Made by a program: the position numbers and the translations under genes. Positions 40,115-48,983 of a DNA stretch of 64,000 nt are shown here, one piece after another (position 1 is the first letter of the stretch; every line of letters starts with the position of its first letter). This stretch comes from Streptococcus sp. LPB0220. GTDB lineage: Bacteria > Bacillota > Bacilli > Lactobacillales > Streptococcaceae. The notes beneath the pieces were generated by a model, which saw only the letters and a program-made list of their open reading frames with translations, did no database searches and was not told the origin of the DNA. The stretch lies in NCBI RefSeq assembly GCF_008727815.1, contig NZ_CP044230.1, positions 666,001-730,000 of the forward strand, given 5' to 3'.

Positions 40115-41509
40115 TTAATTCGTATCTTGTTCTTTCCCAACAACCCAAAATAAGAGAAGGAGTTGGAAGATGCCCAAGGCAAATAAGACCATAAAACCGT
40201 TGCGACTTCCTTTAGCAGTGGCTTGAGTAAAGTCCATCTTTTGATTAGCTTGGCTCATGGCAACAATCAGCGAAGCCAGGGTTGTTCCGACAGCGCCTGC
40301 AAATTGTTGCAGGGTGTTAAAGATCGCGTTCGCATCGGGTTGCTCTTCCAGAGAGAGTTGTTTTTGTCCGTTGGTCATGATATTGCCAAAGGCAAGCCCC
40401 ATACCGGTCATGAAGATCATGTAAAAGATGAGAATCAAGCCATTTGTCAGCTTCAGAGCAAAAAGGGTGAAGTGGAAATGGGCTAGAAGGATTAAAGCAG
40501 CTCCAAGGAGAATCGGTTTGCGAGCGCCCAACTTATCTAGAATGAGACCGGAGAAAGGAGCAAAGCCAGCTCCGATGATGGCTCCTGGAAGCAGCATCAA
40601 AGCTGCAAGTGTGGTGTTAGAGTGGTTGACCAACTGGATATAATTGGGCAAGAGGAAACTCATGGCCAGAGAACCTAATTGGAAAGTGAAAAAGGCAAGA
40701 ACATGGCCAGTGAGGAGATGGTTCTTTAAGATGGCAAGGTTGATAATGGGATTCTCCAACTGATTGGACCGCCAGACTAAGAGAACGAGTCCCAAGAACC
40801 CAATCACCAGCCAACCAAGGACAGAAAAACTAAAGAAAGCATGGTCAGAGAGACCGTGAATGCCTAGAATCAAGCCTAAAAATGATGCAATAATGGCGAG
40901 AAGGCTCATGATATCAAGGGTTTCTCGTTTGACTTTACTGATTTGCTCAATGGAGCGAAGTCCTGCAACTAGCGAAGCTAGAAGGATCGGGAATTGAACC
41001 AAAAAGATGGAGCGCCAGCCGAAGTTAGCTGTCAAGAGACCACCGACAGTAGGACCAATGGCGGGAGCGATAGCTGTAATCAGGGTCCCCACTCCCATCA
41101 TGAGACCGATCTTGCGTTTTGGGACCTGCTCTAAAATGATATTAAACATCAGAGGAAGGGCAAAACCAACCCCCATTCCTTGGACCAATCGACCCAAGAC
41201 CACAAAGCCAAAACTTGGAGCTAGGAAGTCAATGAGAACACCTAAAACAGATAGGAGATTTCCAACTAAAAAGATGGACTTCATTTTGAAAGAGCGCTTG
41301 AGGTAGGCAGATAAGGGGACCACACAGGCAACTACTAGAAGATAGATGGTGGTGACCCACTGAACGGTTGCGGTATTGATTTCAAATTCCTTCATCAATA
41401 TTGGGAAGGTGATATTCATGGCAGTTTCTCCAGCAACCCCGCAAAAAGAAAGGATCCCCGTCGCAAAGATTGCAAACAGGACCTTGGCTGAAATTTTATC
41501 TTGTGACAT
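40115..41509 (-). CDS. MFS multidrug exporter, DHA2 (14-TM) type
   Basis: 464-residue major facilitator of the EmrB/QacA type. TM1 carries the family signature of membrane-embedded acidic residue (GETAMNITFPILMKEF); motif A region LKRSFKMKSIFLVGN and the antiporter motif C-like ITAIAPAIGPTVGGLL are clear. About 13-14 hydrophobic segments can be counted. It probably exports drugs or toxic metabolites by proton antiport. A consensus promoter with an overlapping perfect palindrome (41640-41685) indicates control by a dimeric repressor, not encoded next door. Confidence 0.85.
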   Translation of the reverse strand: MSQDKISAKVLFAIFATGILSFCGVAGETAMNITFPILMKEFEINTATVQWVTTIYLLVVACVVPLSAYLKRSFKMKSIFLVGNLLSVLGVLIDFLAPSFGFVVLGRLVQGMGVGFALPLMFNIILEQVPKRKIGLMMGVGTLITAIAPAIGPTVGGLLTANFGWRSIFLVQFPILLASLVAGLRSIEQISKVKRETLDIMSLLAIIASFLGLILGIHGLSDHAFFSFSVLGWLVIGFLGLVLLVWRSNQLENPIINLAILKNHLLTGHVLAFFTFQLGSLAMSFLLPNYIQLVNHSNTTLAALMLLPGAIIGAGFAPFSGLILDKLGARKPILLGAALILLAHFHFTLFALKLTNGLILIFYMIFMTGMGLAFGNIMTNGQKQLSLEEQPDANAIFNTLQQFAGAVGTTLASLIVAMSQANQKMDFTQATAKGSRNGFMVLFALGIFQLLLLFWVVGKEQDTN

Positions 41510-41639
41510 CGGTGTCTGATTCCTCCTAAATCTTCCTAAAGATATGGACTATGGTATAAAAATCATGGTTACGATCTGATTTTCCGTTAGCTCCAATCGC
41601 TAGGAGCATAGCAAGGCTGACGTTAACATGATTCATCGT

Positions 41640-41685
41640 TTTGTTAGCTAACAAATAGTATAGAGGAAATGAAGACCCCTGTCAA
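41640..41685 (-). promoter_or_regulatory. MFS promoter with palindromic operator
   Basis: On the minus strand TTGACA (41685-41680), exactly 17 bases, TATACT (41662-41657). The perfect 16-bp palindrome TTTGTTAGCTAACAAA (41640-41655) follows the -10 and must cover the transcription start, a MarR/TetR-style operator position. Confidence 0.75.
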
Positions 41686-41768
41686 AGAGTTTTTGAAAAG
41701 TTTTGAAAATTTTAACAGCATTCTCAACTGATGACGTCTCTACAAACGAAAGGAAAGGCTCGCCAGTA

Positions 41769-41777
41769 TGGTATAAT
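41769..41777 (+). promoter_or_regulatory. Extended -10 promoter of the IIC gene
   Basis: TGGTATAAT, perfect extended -10, 53 bases before the start codon. No clear -35. Confidence 0.65.
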
Positions 41778-41829
41778 AAGAAGAAAGTAAGCAACGTGAA
41801 TAAGTCAATCAACTCGAACAGGAGGCCCC

Positions 41830-43122
41830 ATGACCAAGTATTTAGTCCAGAAGTTTTTCTGGTTACGAGAAAAAAGTTTGATTCAAATTTCCCAGAAGAC
41901 CCTGGTTTCCTTATTTCCTTTTTTCCTATTTTCTGGAATCATTCGGGTGATCGCTCTATCAGTCTTTTCCGATCGAGGCTATATCCATCAGCTCTTTTCG
42001 ATGGATAGCTGGTTGCCGTGGGATCAAGCTATTAGTCAAGTCCTTATCAATTTTTCCAACTTTCTAGGAGGTCTAGCTGGGCCTTTAGTGACCTACTTCG
42101 CTGGAAAATATACAGCTGGACACTATGGTAGAAGTACAGGGACAGCTGGAGTGACAGCTCTTTTGGTCAGTCTAATTGTAGGCTCTCAGGAATTGTTGGT
42201 GGGCCCCCTCCATGACGGGCAACTGACGCGTATCAACTTACCTGCGACGACCAATATCGTCTTAGCGATTTTTTTAGGCTATCTAATCGGGCAGATCTTT
42301 CGTCTATCCAAGGCCAGTGACGACCAGATTGTGGACAAGGATTTCATCTATCAACCCAAGACGGTGCGTCCCATTTTCTTATCCTTAGTTCTAGGGGTCA
42401 GCCTCAATCTTCTTGTGGTTCTTGGGAACCAATTTAATATTTTTCAGACTATCCGACAGTTCTTGGCTTCTCTAACGGTAAGCAGTCATCATCTGCTGTC
42501 CACCTTTGTCATGGGACTCTTTAGTGGACTATCTGCTTGGTTTGGTAATAGTCAAGCCTTTGCCTTGAACTCAATTGCGGATGATAACTTTGCTTTGGAA
42601 AATCTCACCTACGCTGTGACACATCATACAACGGCAGGCATTCCTCATCTCTATACCTTGACCAATTTGTACCGCAGTTTTGGCATGGTAGCTGGAATTG
42701 GTGCAGTTCTAGCCTTATTGGTGGCGATCTTGCTGGTTTCACGAAGTCAAAAGGACAAGAAAGTTAGTCTCCTCAGCATTTTTCCAAGTCTCTTTAACAA
42801 TGGGGCTTCATTCATGGTAGGGATACCGGTCCTTCTCAATCTACTTTATGTGATTCCTTTCTTATTGATCCCTTTGGCGAATATGGCGATAGCAGCTGTA
42901 GCTTTGTGCTTCAAACTGATGCCGGCAGCTGTCTATCCAGTGCCAGACGGGACTCCTAGCCTTCTCTATGCCTTTATTGGGACAGGAGGAAGTCTGAGGG
43001 CTTTAGCTGTCAGTATACTTTGTTTTGCCGTCGATGTGCTCCTTTATCTACCATTTGTCCGTATGGGAAATCGTATCCGAAAAGATTTAAAAGTGAAAGG
43101 AGAAAGCGATGAAGCAATCTAA
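41830..43122 (+). CDS. Orphan PTS EIIC-like membrane permease
   Basis: 430-residue integral membrane protein resembling lactose/cellobiose-type PTS EIIC: about 10 transmembrane segments, and late segments VGIPVLLNLLYVIPFLLIPL and GTPSLLYAFIGTGGSLRAL match the family. At the place of the usual NINEP substrate-binding motif it reads FNNGASFMVG, so the conserved Glu is missing. No EIIA or EIIB is encoded nearby. It may have lost sugar phosphotransfer and work as a facilitator or something else. AGGAGG upstream; overlaps the DUF915 gene by 14 bases, indicating one operon. Confidence 0.75.
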   Translation: MTKYLVQKFFWLREKSLIQISQKTLVSLFPFFLFSGIIRVIALSVFSDRGYIHQLFSMDSWLPWDQAISQVLINFSNFLGGLAGPLVTYFAGKYTAGHYGRSTGTAGVTALLVSLIVGSQELLVGPLHDGQLTRINLPATTNIVLAIFLGYLIGQIFRLSKASDDQIVDKDFIYQPKTVRPIFLSLVLGVSLNLLVVLGNQFNIFQTIRQFLASLTVSSHHLLSTFVMGLFSGLSAWFGNSQAFALNSIADDNFALENLTYAVTHHTTAGIPHLYTLTNLYRSFGMVAGIGAVLALLVAILLVSRSQKDKKVSLLSIFPSLFNNGASFMVGIPVLLNLLYVIPFLLIPLANMAIAAVALCFKLMPAAVYPVPDGTPSLLYAFIGTGGSLRALAVSILCFAVDVLLYLPFVRMGNRIRKDLKVKGESDEAI

Positions 43123-43966
43123 AAAAATAGCCATCGTCCTCACTTTAGTCAGTATTTTCTTGATCGCTTTAGCCATTCCTTCTTATAGCTGGACTCGGAC
43201 CAATGTTTCAAAAATCGAGAAATTTTATAATTCAAAATTGTCTCCCATCATCATGATCCCGGGAAGCTCTGCGACAGAGAACCGCTTTGATGGCTTGGTG
43301 ACCAAGCTCAACCAAGGTCGCCAAGGAACCAAACACAGCCTGCTCAAGGTCAAAGTTTGGAATGATGGGCATATCACCTATAGTGGTAGTATTGATGCCA
43401 AGGACAATGAACCAGTAATTGTGGTTGGTTTTGAAAACAACAAAGATGGCTATAGCAACATTAAAAAGCAAGCCAAACTCTTTAATCAAGCCTTCGAAGC
43501 TCTTCAAGAAAAATACAATTTTAATAATTTTAAGGGTTTAGGTCATTCCAACGGTGGCTTGATTTATACAGCCTTTATTGAAAATTATCTGGGGGATTAT
43601 GATATAGATCTCAAGACCCTCATGACCATCGGGACTCCTTACAATTTCACGGAGACCAATATCAAAAATAAATCTGAGATGTTGGCCGATTTTATCAAGG
43701 GAAAAGAAGCCATCCCGACAACCCTTCATATGTATTCAGTTGCAGGGACCATTACCTATGATTCAGATGAGTTGGTCCCAGATGCCAGTGTTTCTGCTGG
43801 GAAGTATATCTACCAAAACCAAGCAGCTAGCTATACGGAGATTACGGTGACGGGGGAAGATGCACAGCACTCGGACCTTCCAACCAATGATGAGGTAGTT
43901 GCCTTGGTGAAAGAGCATATTGAAAGTCAAACGGATCGTCGAGCCAAACCGAATAAAATAAACTAA
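43109..43966 (+). CDS. DUF915 alpha/beta hydrolase, membrane-anchored
   Basis: 285-residue extracytoplasmic hydrolase. An N-terminal hydrophobic segment (~7-28) acts as signal or anchor. The nucleophile elbow GHSNGG is at ~145, with IMIPGSS as the oxyanion-side strand and a late His in AQHSDLP near 253. DUF915 proteins resemble lipases or esterases; substrate unknown. Its start overlaps the IIC-like gene, so the two are co-expressed. AAAGGAG lies upstream. Confidence 0.82.
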   Translation: MKQSKKIAIVLTLVSIFLIALAIPSYSWTRTNVSKIEKFYNSKLSPIIMIPGSSATENRFDGLVTKLNQGRQGTKHSLLKVKVWNDGHITYSGSIDAKDNEPVIVVGFENNKDGYSNIKKQAKLFNQAFEALQEKYNFNNFKGLGHSNGGLIYTAFIENYLGDYDIDLKTLMTIGTPYNFTETNIKNKSEMLADFIKGKEAIPTTLHMYSVAGTITYDSDELVPDASVSAGKYIYQNQAASYTEITVTGEDAQHSDLPTNDEVVALVKEHIESQTDRRAKPNKIN

Positions 43967-43968
43967 GT

Positions 43969-44001
43969 GTGAAGAAGGGATTCCTTCCTCACCTTTTTTT
44001 T
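43969..44001 (+). terminator. Terminator after the DUF915 gene
   Basis: Stem GTGAAGAAGG / CCTTCCTCAC (9 of 10 paired) with a 4-base loop and a long T-run. Confidence 0.8.
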
Positions 44002-44003
44002 AG

Positions 44004-44009
44004 TATAAT
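44004..44009 (+). promoter_or_regulatory. -10 box of the DUF4767 lipoprotein gene
   Basis: TATAAT directly after the preceding terminator T-run, 41 bases before the chosen start. A -35 would fall in the terminator stem and is not clear. Confidence 0.4.
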
Positions 44010-44049
44010 GAAGATCAGTATGAAAATAAGGGAGACTATAGGAAATCAG

Positions 44050-45168
44050 ATGAAAAGAAAACAATGGGTGCAGTTAGGATTAGTAGCTTCAAGTACGCTC
44101 TTGTTAACAGGATGTTACCAGAGATACCAACGCCAGTCCAGTCCCAAAAAAGAGGCTGCAACGAGCCAGACTTCAGCAAAGAAACAAGCGAAAAAAGCAG
44201 ATAACAAACAATTATACCAGTATGTTTTTTCAGACTACCAAAAGATTTTTGCCACTTCAAAAGATTTAGATGCCATTTCCAAATTGAATGATGCATTAGC
44301 TAAAGAAGATCGGATGATCAATAGCTGGGTGATCGAGACTATCATCAATCAGCCAGAAGCTGTTCGCTATGCCTTTAAGGACTTAAATAACGATGGGGTA
44401 GATGAGATGATCATCGCCAATCAGCAGACCGATGGAAGCTACTTTGTGACAGGAGTTTATTACCTCAAGGACCAAAAACCGACTCTGCTAGCTGAAGGTT
44501 TCGTCGCTGGACACGGTGGAGCGCGCAATGCGACGACCCTCTATCAGGGAGGAGAAGTCTTAGAAGTCAGCTGGATGTCAGGAACTGGCCGTGGGGTAGC
44601 TGTGCTTTCACGGATAGAAAAGACGCCTCAAGCTGCGACCAAAGTCCAGGAAGAAGAAGTCCAAGTACCTGGTTCAGATCTGAATAGCCTCTTTGGAAAA
44701 TCGGATGAGAATAAACTGGATCTCAAGGCTTTTGACTGGCAAACTTTTGACAGCGCATCATCAGCGGGAAATAGCCAAAGCCAGGAAAAAACGCCTTGGA
44801 ATGCTGAAAAATCAGCAAAATTAGCAGAATTTATGAAGACCTGGGGCGAAAAGATGGGCCAACCCAACTATCAAAAAGGCATCGCTGGCGGTGATGTAGG
44901 ACCAGACAACCTCTATACTCTAGGGGAAAATAGTAAGATGGATGCCATTTATACAGATACCGGTCAGGGAAATGCAAAATACCGCATCGTGGAACGCTAT
45001 AGCAATTGGGACAAGTATCCAGATGTGCATAGTTATTTCTTTGCTATTACAGATACAGGAGAAGGCATTGTCTTTCATTCTCCAACGACCAATGGAGGAA
45101 AGATGTATCTAAAACCAACGGACAACAAGGAACTTCAAGAAGAATTTACACAGTTACTTCATCAATAA
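44050..45168 (+). CDS. DUF4767 lipoprotein
   Basis: 372-residue lipoprotein. ATG 44050 begins the signal peptide MKRKQWVQLGLVASSTLLLTGC, with lipobox LTGC; longer readings would put residues before the signal. A Lys/Ala/Ser-rich linker follows, then a region (~60-200) with AFKDLNNDGVDEMIIANQ, an EF-hand-like repeat seen in surface proteins. The C-terminal domain (~245-372) matches DUF4767 (EFMKTWGEKMGQPNYQKG ... VHSYFFAITDTGEGIVF). It is anchored outside the membrane; function unknown. Confidence 0.8.
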   Translation: MKRKQWVQLGLVASSTLLLTGCYQRYQRQSSPKKEAATSQTSAKKQAKKADNKQLYQYVFSDYQKIFATSKDLDAISKLNDALAKEDRMINSWVIETIINQPEAVRYAFKDLNNDGVDEMIIANQQTDGSYFVTGVYYLKDQKPTLLAEGFVAGHGGARNATTLYQGGEVLEVSWMSGTGRGVAVLSRIEKTPQAATKVQEEEVQVPGSDLNSLFGKSDENKLDLKAFDWQTFDSASSAGNSQSQEKTPWNAEKSAKLAEFMKTWGEKMGQPNYQKGIAGGDVGPDNLYTLGENSKMDAIYTDTGQGNAKYRIVERYSNWDKYPDVHSYFFAITDTGEGIVFHSPTTNGGKMYLKPTDNKELQEEFTQLLHQ

Positions 45169-45180
45169 AAAGAAGAATAA

Positions 45181-45209
45181 ACCAGAAAAGGACTGTTTTT
45201 CTGGTTTTG
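45181..45209 (+). terminator. Terminator after the DUF4767 gene
   Basis: Stem CCAGAAAA / TTTTCTGG followed by TTTTG. Confidence 0.7.
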
Positions 45210-45321
45210 TTTATTCAAAGAATGAATAAAAATGCAACAAAAGAAGTAATTTTTAGGATATAAAAAATGTTAAAAGCTAGTGATAATTAGCAGTATATAG
45301 GCATTTAAAAACAGAAAATGT

Positions 45322-45350
45322 TTGACAATTGAAGGAAAATCATTTAAAAT
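45322..45350 (+). promoter_or_regulatory. Promoter of the Ser-rich lipoprotein gene
   Basis: TTGACA (45322-45327), 17-base spacer, TAAAAT (45345-45350), 32 bases before the start codon. Confidence 0.75.
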
Positions 45351-45381
45351 ATATTCATTCTTTATTTATAGGAGAAAAAAT

Positions 45382-45945
45382 ATGAAAAAACTTCTTACAG
45401 CCGGTGTGGCTCTCTTGTCAGTTGCAACGTTAGCAGCTTGTTCTGGTAAAACTGCTTCAGAATCATCAAGCAAAGATGCAAAAGCTTCTTCTAGCAAAGT
45501 AGAAAAATCATCTACTTCAGAAAGCAAATCAAGCAGTTCATCAAAATCATCTAAATCAGCAACCTCTTCTGTTAAAATTCCAGAAATTGTCTTGTTGACC
45601 GATGAAGAAATCGATAACGCCAAAACAATTGGTGATATGAAAACTCTTTATAGTAAATTAGTGGATAACTATAAAAAATATGCTCAAGATCTTGGCGATC
45701 AAATTCCCGAATCACTGAGATCTAAATATACTCAACAAGTGGAACCAGCTCTCAAGACATTGGACGAATCAAAAACTCAATTTGATACAGCACTTTCAAC
45801 TGGTGGTTCAGATGATACGGTTGTTCCTGAACAAGGGCGTACTGTTTTTGTACAACAATTGAAATCTGGACGTGACACTATGAAACAAGCTCTTGAAAGT
45901 GCATATAAATCAATTGCGCCATTGCTCTCTTCATCAGCTGAATAA
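45382..45945 (+). CDS. Small lipoprotein with Ser-rich linker
   Basis: 187-residue lipoprotein. Signal MKKLLTAGVALLSVATLAAC with lipobox LAAC, then a ~45-residue Ser/Lys-rich linker (SSTSESKSSSSSKSSK), and a helical C-terminal domain (~70-185) of unknown family (TIGDMKTLYSKLVDNYKKYA). GGAGAAA supports ATG 45382. It is monocistronic between its own promoter and terminator. Confidence 0.75.
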   Translation: MKKLLTAGVALLSVATLAACSGKTASESSSKDAKASSSKVEKSSTSESKSSSSSKSSKSATSSVKIPEIVLLTDEEIDNAKTIGDMKTLYSKLVDNYKKYAQDLGDQIPESLRSKYTQQVEPALKTLDESKTQFDTALSTGGSDDTVVPEQGRTVFVQQLKSGRDTMKQALESAYKSIAPLLSSSAE

Positions 45946-45956
45946 TCAATAAAAAA

Positions 45957-45989
45957 ATAGGTTAGGACTTGAAGTTCTAGCCTATTTTT
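45957..45989 (+). terminator. Terminator after the Ser-rich lipoprotein
   Basis: Thirteen-base stem (AATAGGTTAGGAC with GTTCTAGCCTATT, including G-T pairs), 4-base loop and T-run. Confidence 0.8.
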
Positions 45990-45992
45990 GTT

Positions 45993-46056
45993 TTCTTACA
46001 AAAATGTAAGAAATAAAGGGGAAAATGTAAGGTTATGTTATGGTGAAAGCGTTTCA
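45993..46056 (+). promoter_or_regulatory. Operator-like repeats upstream of the BceAB-type transporter
   Basis: Perfect palindrome TTCTTACA-AAAA-TGTAAGAA (45993-46012). AAAATGTAAG recurs at 46001-46010 and 46022-46031, 21 bases apart, i.e. two helix turns, as for response-regulator half-sites. TGAAAGCGTTTCA at 46044-46056 looks like a CcpA site one base short. A promoter should lie downstream of these (TACAAT at 46064-46069 is a candidate -10). Confidence 0.5.
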
Positions 46057-46120
46057 GTTTTAGTACAATAGATTTGTAAAAAACGATTGAAGCTTTTATC
46101 GAGCTAGAAAGGAATGGACC

Positions 46121-46888
46121 ATGACCCTACTAGACGTTCAACATATCAAAAAAATTTACAAAACCCGCTTTCAAGGAACGCAGGTTGAAGCCTTAAAGGA
46201 TATTCACTTCACCGTGGAAAAGGGTGAGTACGTGGCTATCATGGGGGAATCAGGATCCGGGAAATCCACCCTCCTCAATATCCTAGCCATGCTGGATCAG
46301 CCGACGGAAGGGCGGGTCTACCTCAATGGCACCGATACCTCAACCATCAAAAACAAGGACGCCTCCAGCTTCCGCCGGGAAAAACTAGGCTTTGTCTTTC
46401 AAGATTTCAACCTGCTCGACACCTTATCTGTCAAGGACAATATCCTCCTGCCCTTGGTCCTTTCCCGCAGACCAATCAAGGAAATGATGAGTAAGGTCGA
46501 TAGCGTGAGTCGGGAGTTGGGCATTCACCAGCTCTTAGAAAAATACCCTTACGAAATCTCTGGTGGACAAAAACAACGGGTAGCCGTAGCACGGGCCATC
46601 ATCACCTCACCTGAAATCCTTCTTGCGGATGAGCCAACAGGGGCGCTGGATTCCAAGTCTTCGGCAGCTTTGCTAGATGTCTTTGAAGATATCAATACCA
46701 TGGGGCAAACCATTCTCATGGTGACCCACTCAACCGCAGCAGCAGCTCGGGCCAAGCGCGTGCTCTTTATCAAGGACGGGATTCTTTACAACCAGATCTT
46801 TCGTGGGGAAAAGACAGAGCGTCAGATGTTCCAAGAAATCTCAGATACTCTGACGGTCATGGCGGGAAAGGAGGATCCTGATGTTTAA
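46121..46888 (+). CDS. BceA-type ABC transporter ATPase
   Basis: 255-residue ATPase. Walker A GESGSGKST, signature ISGGQKQR, Walker B ILLADEPTG and the switch His in MVTHST are all intact. With the large FtsX permease downstream (8-base overlap) it forms a peptide-antibiotic sensing/detoxification transporter of the Bce/Vex type that frees lipid II cycle targets from bacitracin-like peptides. No two-component system is encoded nearby, although upstream repeats suggest one controls it. Confidence 0.88.
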   Translation: MTLLDVQHIKKIYKTRFQGTQVEALKDIHFTVEKGEYVAIMGESGSGKSTLLNILAMLDQPTEGRVYLNGTDTSTIKNKDASSFRREKLGFVFQDFNLLDTLSVKDNILLPLVLSRRPIKEMMSKVDSVSRELGIHQLLEKYPYEISGGQKQRVAVARAIITSPEILLADEPTGALDSKSSAALLDVFEDINTMGQTILMVTHSTAAAARAKRVLFIKDGILYNQIFRGEKTERQMFQEISDTLTVMAGKEDPDV

Positions 46889-48884
46889 ATTAACAAGTAA
46901 ATTAGCACTTTCCAACCTCAAACAAAATCGCAAGTTGTATTATCCTTTCGCTATAGCTGTCATTTTAACGACCATGATCCTTTATAGTTTTATCGCCTTG
47001 TCATTGACCCCTCATTTAGAGGATTCTTACGGAGGGGGATCGGCGAGAACTGTTCTTGGTTTTGGCAGTTTCGTCGTCCAGCTGGTCGTCATCATTTTGG
47101 TGGCTTATGCCAATGGCTACGTCATGAAAAATCGTTCCAAAGAACTGGGACTCTACAGTGTTCTGGGAATGGAGAAGAAGCATCTCCTCATCATGACCTT
47201 ATGGGAATTGCTCTTCTTCTATGTTCTCACAGTTGGAGTAGGACTGGGTTTGGGACTCTTGTTTGATCGCTTGATTTTCGCCTTGCTTCTAAAATGTATG
47301 GGTTTACCAGTCGTCATTCAATCAACCTTCCAGATAGAGGCTGTTCTTAACACTTTACTTGGGTTAGCCTTAGCTTTTGGCCTCATTCTCTTGTTGAATT
47401 CTTTCCGCCTCTTGCGCTACAGTTCCCTCCACCTTATGCAGCAAAAGAAAGCAGGAGAGAAGAAGGGACGCTTCTTGCTGGTTCAAACTCTGTTAGGACT
47501 TGGGCTCTTAGGAATTGCGTTTTATATAGCGCTAACCGTTGAGCGGCCAGTTGCGGCTGTCCAAGGATTCTTTATTGCCGTCATCTTGGTCATTCTAGCG
47601 ACTTATCTCTTATTCAACGCAGGCTCTATTACCTTCTTAAGATTTCTCAAAGGTCGGAAATCCTACTATTACAAGCCAGAGAATTTTATATCTGTCTCCA
47701 ACTTAATAGCTCGGATGCGAAAAAATGCAGCGGGCCTTGCGACCATTAGTATTCTATCCACCATGGTCTTGGTCACCTTAACCGGGTCGCTCAATATCTT
47801 TATTGGAGGGCAGAATTACCTAGATACGGTTTACCCTTCTGATTACATGATTAGTGTGGGGCATATGCCTTCAGATGCTGAAACAGAATCGGTTATTGAG
47901 GATGTTCAAGCTCAAATTAAGAAAACAGCCGATGCGACACATCTATCAGATTATCAGGTGGCACAGACTACATACTGGTCGGCTGAAATTCGAAAGATTG
48001 ATGGAAGGAGCTTAGAGGTGAATGACCAGTCCACTCCATCAACTGGTCAGGAGTTGAAGTCAGAAGGAACAGTCTACTTTTTTGATCAGGCGACTTATGA
48101 GCAACTGACCGGTCAAAAAGTTGAGCTTGGGGAAAATGAAATCCTAGCCTATGGGTATCAATATCCTGGAAAATTAGACGCACAATTAGAAATCAATGGG
48201 AAGACCTTCACGATTAAAGAAAAACTAAACTCCAATTTTATCCAAGGGAAACTCCCTCAATCCGACCTGTTTCAACACCAAATGGGCTTGTACCTGGTCC
48301 TCCCTGACTTGAACCAACTGGGACTAAAAGTTGATAAAAATTTGGAATTCTCTATTACTGCTAAAAATAAAGATAACCAAGATTTTATTTCTGGCTTGAT
48401 CAAAGAGCTGTATTCGACAGACAAAATCAGTCAATATGGTGCGACTTATTTTGGTGGATTTGATCGATACAGTATAGAGAAAGATTGGCGTGAAACAGCA
48501 GGGACTCTTCTATTTATCGGGATTTTTCTATCGGCGATCTTTCTATTAGCTACAGTTCTCGTGATTTACTACAAGCAGATTTCAGAGGGTCATGAGGATC
48601 GAGATAATTTTGTGATCTTGCAACAAGTAGGATTGGACCAAAAGCAAACCGGCACCACCATTCGCAAACAGATACTCACTGTCTTTTTTCTTCCATTATT
48701 CTTCTCCTTCCTGTACCTAGGAGTAGCCTACAAGATGATCGCAAAAATCGTTGCTATCTTAGGAGCAACCAATGCGGGCTTGGTGCTTCAAACAACTCTT
48801 TCTATCTGCGCTGTCTTCTTCATCTCCTATGTCCTTGTCTTTCTTCTGACTTCTAGAAGTTATCGGAAGATTGTCGTGAGGTAG
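46881..48884 (+). CDS. BceB-type ABC transporter permease
   Basis: 667-residue permease with two FtsX domains (ten membrane segments) and a large extracellular domain of about 200 residues between TM7 and TM8 (~310-540), the peptide-sensing region. N-terminal KLALSNLKQNRKLYYPFAIA is typical. The extracellular domain is the likely specificity determinant. Translationally coupled to the ATPase gene; terminator at 48942-48975. Confidence 0.87.
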   Translation: MFKLTSKLALSNLKQNRKLYYPFAIAVILTTMILYSFIALSLTPHLEDSYGGGSARTVLGFGSFVVQLVVIILVAYANGYVMKNRSKELGLYSVLGMEKKHLLIMTLWELLFFYVLTVGVGLGLGLLFDRLIFALLLKCMGLPVVIQSTFQIEAVLNTLLGLALAFGLILLLNSFRLLRYSSLHLMQQKKAGEKKGRFLLVQTLLGLGLLGIAFYIALTVERPVAAVQGFFIAVILVILATYLLFNAGSITFLRFLKGRKSYYYKPENFISVSNLIARMRKNAAGLATISILSTMVLVTLTGSLNIFIGGQNYLDTVYPSDYMISVGHMPSDAETESVIEDVQAQIKKTADATHLSDYQVAQTTYWSAEIRKIDGRSLEVNDQSTPSTGQELKSEGTVYFFDQATYEQLTGQKVELGENEILAYGYQYPGKLDAQLEINGKTFTIKEKLNSNFIQGKLPQSDLFQHQMGLYLVLPDLNQLGLKVDKNLEFSITAKNKDNQDFISGLIKELYSTDKISQYGATYFGGFDRYSIEKDWRETAGTLLFIGIFLSAIFLLATVLVIYYKQISEGHEDRDNFVILQQVGLDQKQTGTTIRKQILTVFFLPLFFSFLYLGVAYKMIAKIVAILGATNAGLVLQTTLSICAVFFISYVLVFLLTSRSYRKIVVR

Positions 48885-48941
48885 CGTTCGAGTCTATAAA
48901 AGATTAGAAATAAGATGAAACATACAACATTTTGTTAGCAC

Positions 48942-48975
48942 AAAAAACACCGAGGATCAAATCCCCGGTGTTTTC
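48942..48975. terminator. Bidirectional terminator between bceB-like and oppA-like genes
   Basis: Stem AACACCGAGGAT / ATCCCCGGTGTT with a 3-base loop, A-run on the left and T-run on the right, serving converging genes. Confidence 0.82.
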
Positions 48976-48983
48976 TATCACGA

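Larger units (their letters stand above)
41510..41829. other. Divergent intergenic region, MFS and IIC genes
   Basis: 320 bases with a leftward promoter/operator at 41640-41685, a rightward extended -10 at 41769-41777, and a hairpin GCTCC/GGAGC in the ~140-base MFS leader. A frame from 41703 overlaps this region but lacks a ribosome site and continues out of frame into the IIC gene, so I do not count it. Confidence 0.6.

Noticed and set aside
41703..42008. 101-codon ORF before the IIC-like gene
   Set aside because: No ribosome site and mostly an out-of-frame shadow of the permease start.
43969..44049. Upstream start for the DUF4767 lipoprotein
   Set aside because: It would begin in the terminator and place 27 residues before a perfect lipoprotein signal peptide.
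46044..46056. CcpA cre site upstream of the BceAB-type genes
   Set aside because: TGAAAGCGTTTCA is one base shorter than the consensus, so I do not claim catabolite control.
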